From: Methylotenera_A sp963701715
GTDB taxonomy: Bacteria; Pseudomonadota; Gammaproteobacteria; Burkholderiales; Methylophilaceae
NCBI GenBank assembly: GCA_963701715.1
Contig: CAVPAX010000006.1
Coordinates: 310,001-374,000, forward strand
Length of the DNA: 64,000 nt
Direction: 5' to 3'
This document shows positions 62,149 through 64,000 of the stretch, one piece after another. How positions within the stretch are numbered: position 1 is the first letter of the stretch; every line of letters begins with the position of its first letter. Under the pieces are notes generated by a model that had not been told where the DNA came from, searched no databases, and worked only from the letters and a program-made list of their open reading frames with translations. The position numbers were made by a program, and so were the translations under genes.

Positions 62149-62690
62149 CTAGGCCTTCAACAACACAATCACTGCGCCGCTACCACCGTCTTCTGGCTTG
62201 GCTTGCGCGTAGGCGATGACTTCATCGCGCTGCATCAGCCAACTGCGAAGTTTGTGTTTAAGCACCGGTTCGCGGTTGCGCGAGCCTAAGCCTTTGCCAT
62301 GCACAATGCGCACACAGCGGATATTGCGTTTTTTGCAGGAGTTTAAAAAATCGGCCACGTACAGGCGCGCTTCGTCGGTAATCAAGCCATGTAAATCGAT
62401 TTGCGCTTGCACCACCCAAAAGCCGCGGCGCAATTTGCTTAAAATATTGGGGCGATTGCCCTTCGCGCAGGTAAAGCAACTCTTCGCCGCTTTCCAGCTC
62501 ATGTGCGGGAATGTAGTCGTCGCTGAGTGAGTCGCGCAGCGCTTGCTTTTCATCGCGCAAAAAGTGCTTGGCGACAGGTTTGGGGCGCGCTTTGGGCGTG
62601 TGAATAGGTTCAACGTTGAGCGGGCGCGCGTCTTTCACCGCCTCGTGGAAAGAGGTGTAAATCTTCCGGTTCTTTCTCGTCCGCGCTCAT
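62149..62690 (-). pseudogene. Smr-domain protein, frameshifted twice
   Basis: From ATG at 62690 the protein would read MSADEKEPED, but an extra base at 62658 shifts the frame; removing it gives FTSFHEAVKDARPLNVEPIH and so on. A second extra base in the G4 run at 62449-62452 breaks the link between LESGEELLYLREGQSP and NILSKLRRGFWVVQAQIDLHG. The Smr domain itself (IDLHGLITDEARLYVADFL; VRIVHGKGLGSRN) is intact. Rejoined length is about 180 aa, normal for the YdaL-like stand-alone Smr endonuclease family. Convergent with the remnants on the left; trxB is upstream. Confidence 0.85.
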
Positions 62691-62722
62691 GATGTGAGAT
62701 ATTAACCCCGCTTGCCAGAAGG

Positions 62723-62747
62723 AAAAAGCATCGGCCTGCAGGCCGAT
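62723..62747 (-). terminator. Terminator after trxB
   Basis: The 18-bp palindrome ATCGGCCTGCAGGCCGAT at 62730-62747 gives a 7-bp stem with TGCA loop and, on the minus strand, is followed by GC and T5 (complement of 62723-62727). A partial second copy (GGCTTGCAGGCCGG) lies at 62755-62768. Confidence 0.8.
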
Positions 62748-62778
62748 AGTTATTGGCTTGCAGGCCGGTTATTTTATG

Positions 62779-63729
62779 TTATTTCAGACTGGTTAAATAA
62801 CGTTCTGCATCCAGCGCCGCCATACAGCCGGTACCTGCACTGGTCACGGCTTGGCGATAGATGTGGTCCTGCACGTCGCCCGCGGCAAATACGCCGGGTA
62901 CGCTTGTGGCAGTGGCGTTGCCTGTACGACCCATTTGCGTGACGATATAGCCACCTTCCATCTCAAGCTGTCCGGCGAAAATGTCGGTATTCGGTTTATG
63001 GCCAATGGCAATAAACACGCCTTTAAGCGCGATATCTTTGGTCGCGCCAGTTTGCGTATTTTTAACGCGCATGCCAGTCACGCCGGTATTGTCGCCTAGG
63101 ACTTCATCCAGCGTGCTGTTGAGTTCCAGCGCAATTTTTCCTTCGGCAACGCGCGCCATCAGTTTATCTACCATAATGGCTTCGGCCTTGAATTTATCGC
63201 GGCGGTGCACCAGCGTGACTTTGCTGGCGATATTGGCGAGGTAGAGCGCTTCTTCCACCGCCGTATTGCCGCCACCGACCACTGCAACCTCTTGATTACG
63301 GTAGAAAAAACCGTCGCAGGTCGCACAGGCAGATACGCCTTTGCCGCTGAATGCTTCTTCACTTGGTAAACCTAAATATTGTGCCGATGCGCCTGTCGCG
63401 ATAATCAGCGCGTCGCAGGTGTATTCGCCGTTATCGCCCACCAGACGAATTGGTTTTTCTTTGAGGTGCGCCGTATGAATATGGTCAAAAATCATTTCGG
63501 TGTTAAAGCGCTCAGCGTGCTTTTGAAAGCGCTCCATCAGCTCTGGGCCTTGCACGCCATCGGCATCGGCAGGCCAGTTGTCCACCTCGGTGGTGGTCAT
63601 CAATTGGCCGCCTTGTGCGATGCCGGTGATGAGTACGGGCTTCAGGTTGGCGCGTGCTGCGTAAACCGCCGCAGAATAGCCCGCTGGGCCAGAACCGAGA
63701 ATGAGAAGATGGGCGTGACGTGTTGCCAT
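62779..63729 (-). CDS. trxB: Thioredoxin reductase
   Basis: 316 aa FAD/NADPH enzyme that keeps thioredoxin reduced. FAD loop ILGSGPAGYSAAVYAARAN, redox CATC pair in ACATCDGFFYR, NADPH loop VVGGGNTAVEEALYLA, and the FAD C-terminal motif GVFAAGDVQDHIYRQAVTSAGTG. Ends with a strong palindromic terminator. Confidence 0.97.
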   Translation of the reverse strand: MATRHAHLLILGSGPAGYSAAVYAARANLKPVLITGIAQGGQLMTTTEVDNWPADADGVQGPELMERFQKHAERFNTEMIFDHIHTAHLKEKPIRLVGDNGEYTCDALIIATGASAQYLGLPSEEAFSGKGVSACATCDGFFYRNQEVAVVGGGNTAVEEALYLANIASKVTLVHRRDKFKAEAIMVDKLMARVAEGKIALELNSTLDEVLGDNTGVTGMRVKNTQTGATKDIALKGVFIAIGHKPNTDIFAGQLEMEGGYIVTQMGRTGNATATSVPGVFAAGDVQDHIYRQAVTSAGTGCMAALDAERYLTSLK

Positions 63730-63782
63730 GTGAACTACTTTCTAGTGTTTTCTGATTTGTAATTTAAGGTGAGGTTAATTGC

Positions 63783-64000
63783 TTATTTTTCAAGCAAGCT
63801 ACGTAACATCCAAGCTGTCTTTTCGTGTATCTGTAAACGTTGAGTCAATAAATCTGCAGTTGCTTCATCGGCTGCTTTTTCCGCCGCAGGAAACACGCTG
63901 CGCGCAGTGCGGCAAACCGCCTCATGGCCTGCTACCAGTTCGGCAATCATGTCATTGGCTTTAGGTACGCCTTTGGATTCGTTTATTGAAGTCAGTTTCG
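63783..64000 (-). CDS. dps: Dps-like DNA protection protein, C-terminal part
   Basis: The last 72 codons of a gene that runs off the right edge, ending LRSLLEK. The helices ANDMIAELVAGHEAVCRTAR and ADEATADLLTQRLQIHEKTA WMLRS (read without the gap) match the fourth helix region of ferritin-like Dps proteins, with the conserved DLLTxRxxxHEKxAWMLRS pattern. Dps stores iron and shields DNA under oxidative stress. The N-terminus is outside the window. Confidence 0.88.
   Translation of the reverse strand, partial: KLTSINESKGVPKANDMIAELVAGHEAVCRTARSVFPAAEKAADEATADLLTQRLQIHEKTAWMLRSLLEK

Noticed and set aside
1..64000. CRISPR arrays, tRNA or rRNA genes
   Set aside because: No regular repeat-spacer pattern and no cloverleaf or rRNA-like sequence seen on reading both strands.

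Overview
The window looks like a chromosome segment of an obligate methylotrophic betaproteobacterium of the family Methylophilaceae, closest in character to Methylotenera or Methylobacillus. The reasons are: a six-gene methanol dehydrogenase maturation cluster of the mxaRSACKL type; a zwf / short NAD-type gnd / pgl set as used in the dissimilatory ribulose monophosphate cycle; and betaproteobacterial housekeeping gene orders (pyrG-kdsA-eno-ftsB, rpsA-ihfB-lapB-pyrF, tyrA-aroA-cmk). No rRNA, tRNA or CRISPR array was recognised. The genus is inference; no marker gene allows a firm species call.

Layout. 1-490: decayed gene running off the left edge. 501-2707: two-subunit sodium/solute symporter. 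2840-6975: pyrG, kdsA, eno, ftsB. 6972-8442: ygfZ and ygfX-like genes. 8406-13879: mxaLKCASR (minus strand), without mxaF, J, G, I or D beside it. 14236-16614: fabA, fabB, a DUF1439 lipoprotein. 16692-22458: Mth938-like gene, alaA-type aminotransferase, hom, thrC, a frameshifted thyA, folA. 22459-30185: basic amino acid decarboxylase, dcd, zwf, gnd, dienelactone hydrolase, pgl, DUF1003 protein. 30201-34039: apbC, metG, glycine-zipper protein. 34070-35501: a complete IS3-family element sitting in the loop of a terminator hairpin. 35536-43293: HhH protein, pyrF, lapB, ihfB, rpsA (five S1 domains only), cmk, aroA, tyrA. 43544-49585: VIT family transporter, bpt, aat, a metallochaperone, ygiQ, TraB/GumN protein. 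49603-56511: lipocalin, Excalibur protein, pseudouridine synthase, aqpZ, rRNA methyltransferase, pilin, hslO, gluQ, DUF3301 and an unknown protein. 56716-60970: amt behind a sigma-54 type promoter, ispD, ispF, ABC exporter. 60995-62690: a patch of broken genes and a long palindrome. 62779-64000: trxB and the 3' end of dps.

How it works together. zwf, gnd and pgl supply NAD(P)H by oxidising hexose phosphate made from formaldehyde. The mxa cluster would mature a PQQ methanol dehydrogenase whose structural genes are not here. hom-thrC and tyrA-aroA are amino acid pathway blocks; thyA-folA is the dTMP/folate pair, but thyA is broken as given. ispD-ispF are two steps of the MEP isoprenoid pathway. 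bpt-aat are the two bacterial N-degron transferases.

Most notable: single-base indels in four separate genes (decayed left-edge gene, thyA, DUF1348 gene, smr gene), which is either assembly error or ongoing gene loss; an IS inserted exactly in a bidirectional terminator loop; a terminator whose stem contains the ispD start codon; a 31-bp near-perfect palindrome at 62080-62110; a two-hairpin REP/MITE-like repeat at 50338-50416; and an rpsA that lacks the sixth S1 domain but keeps the family's C-terminal tail.
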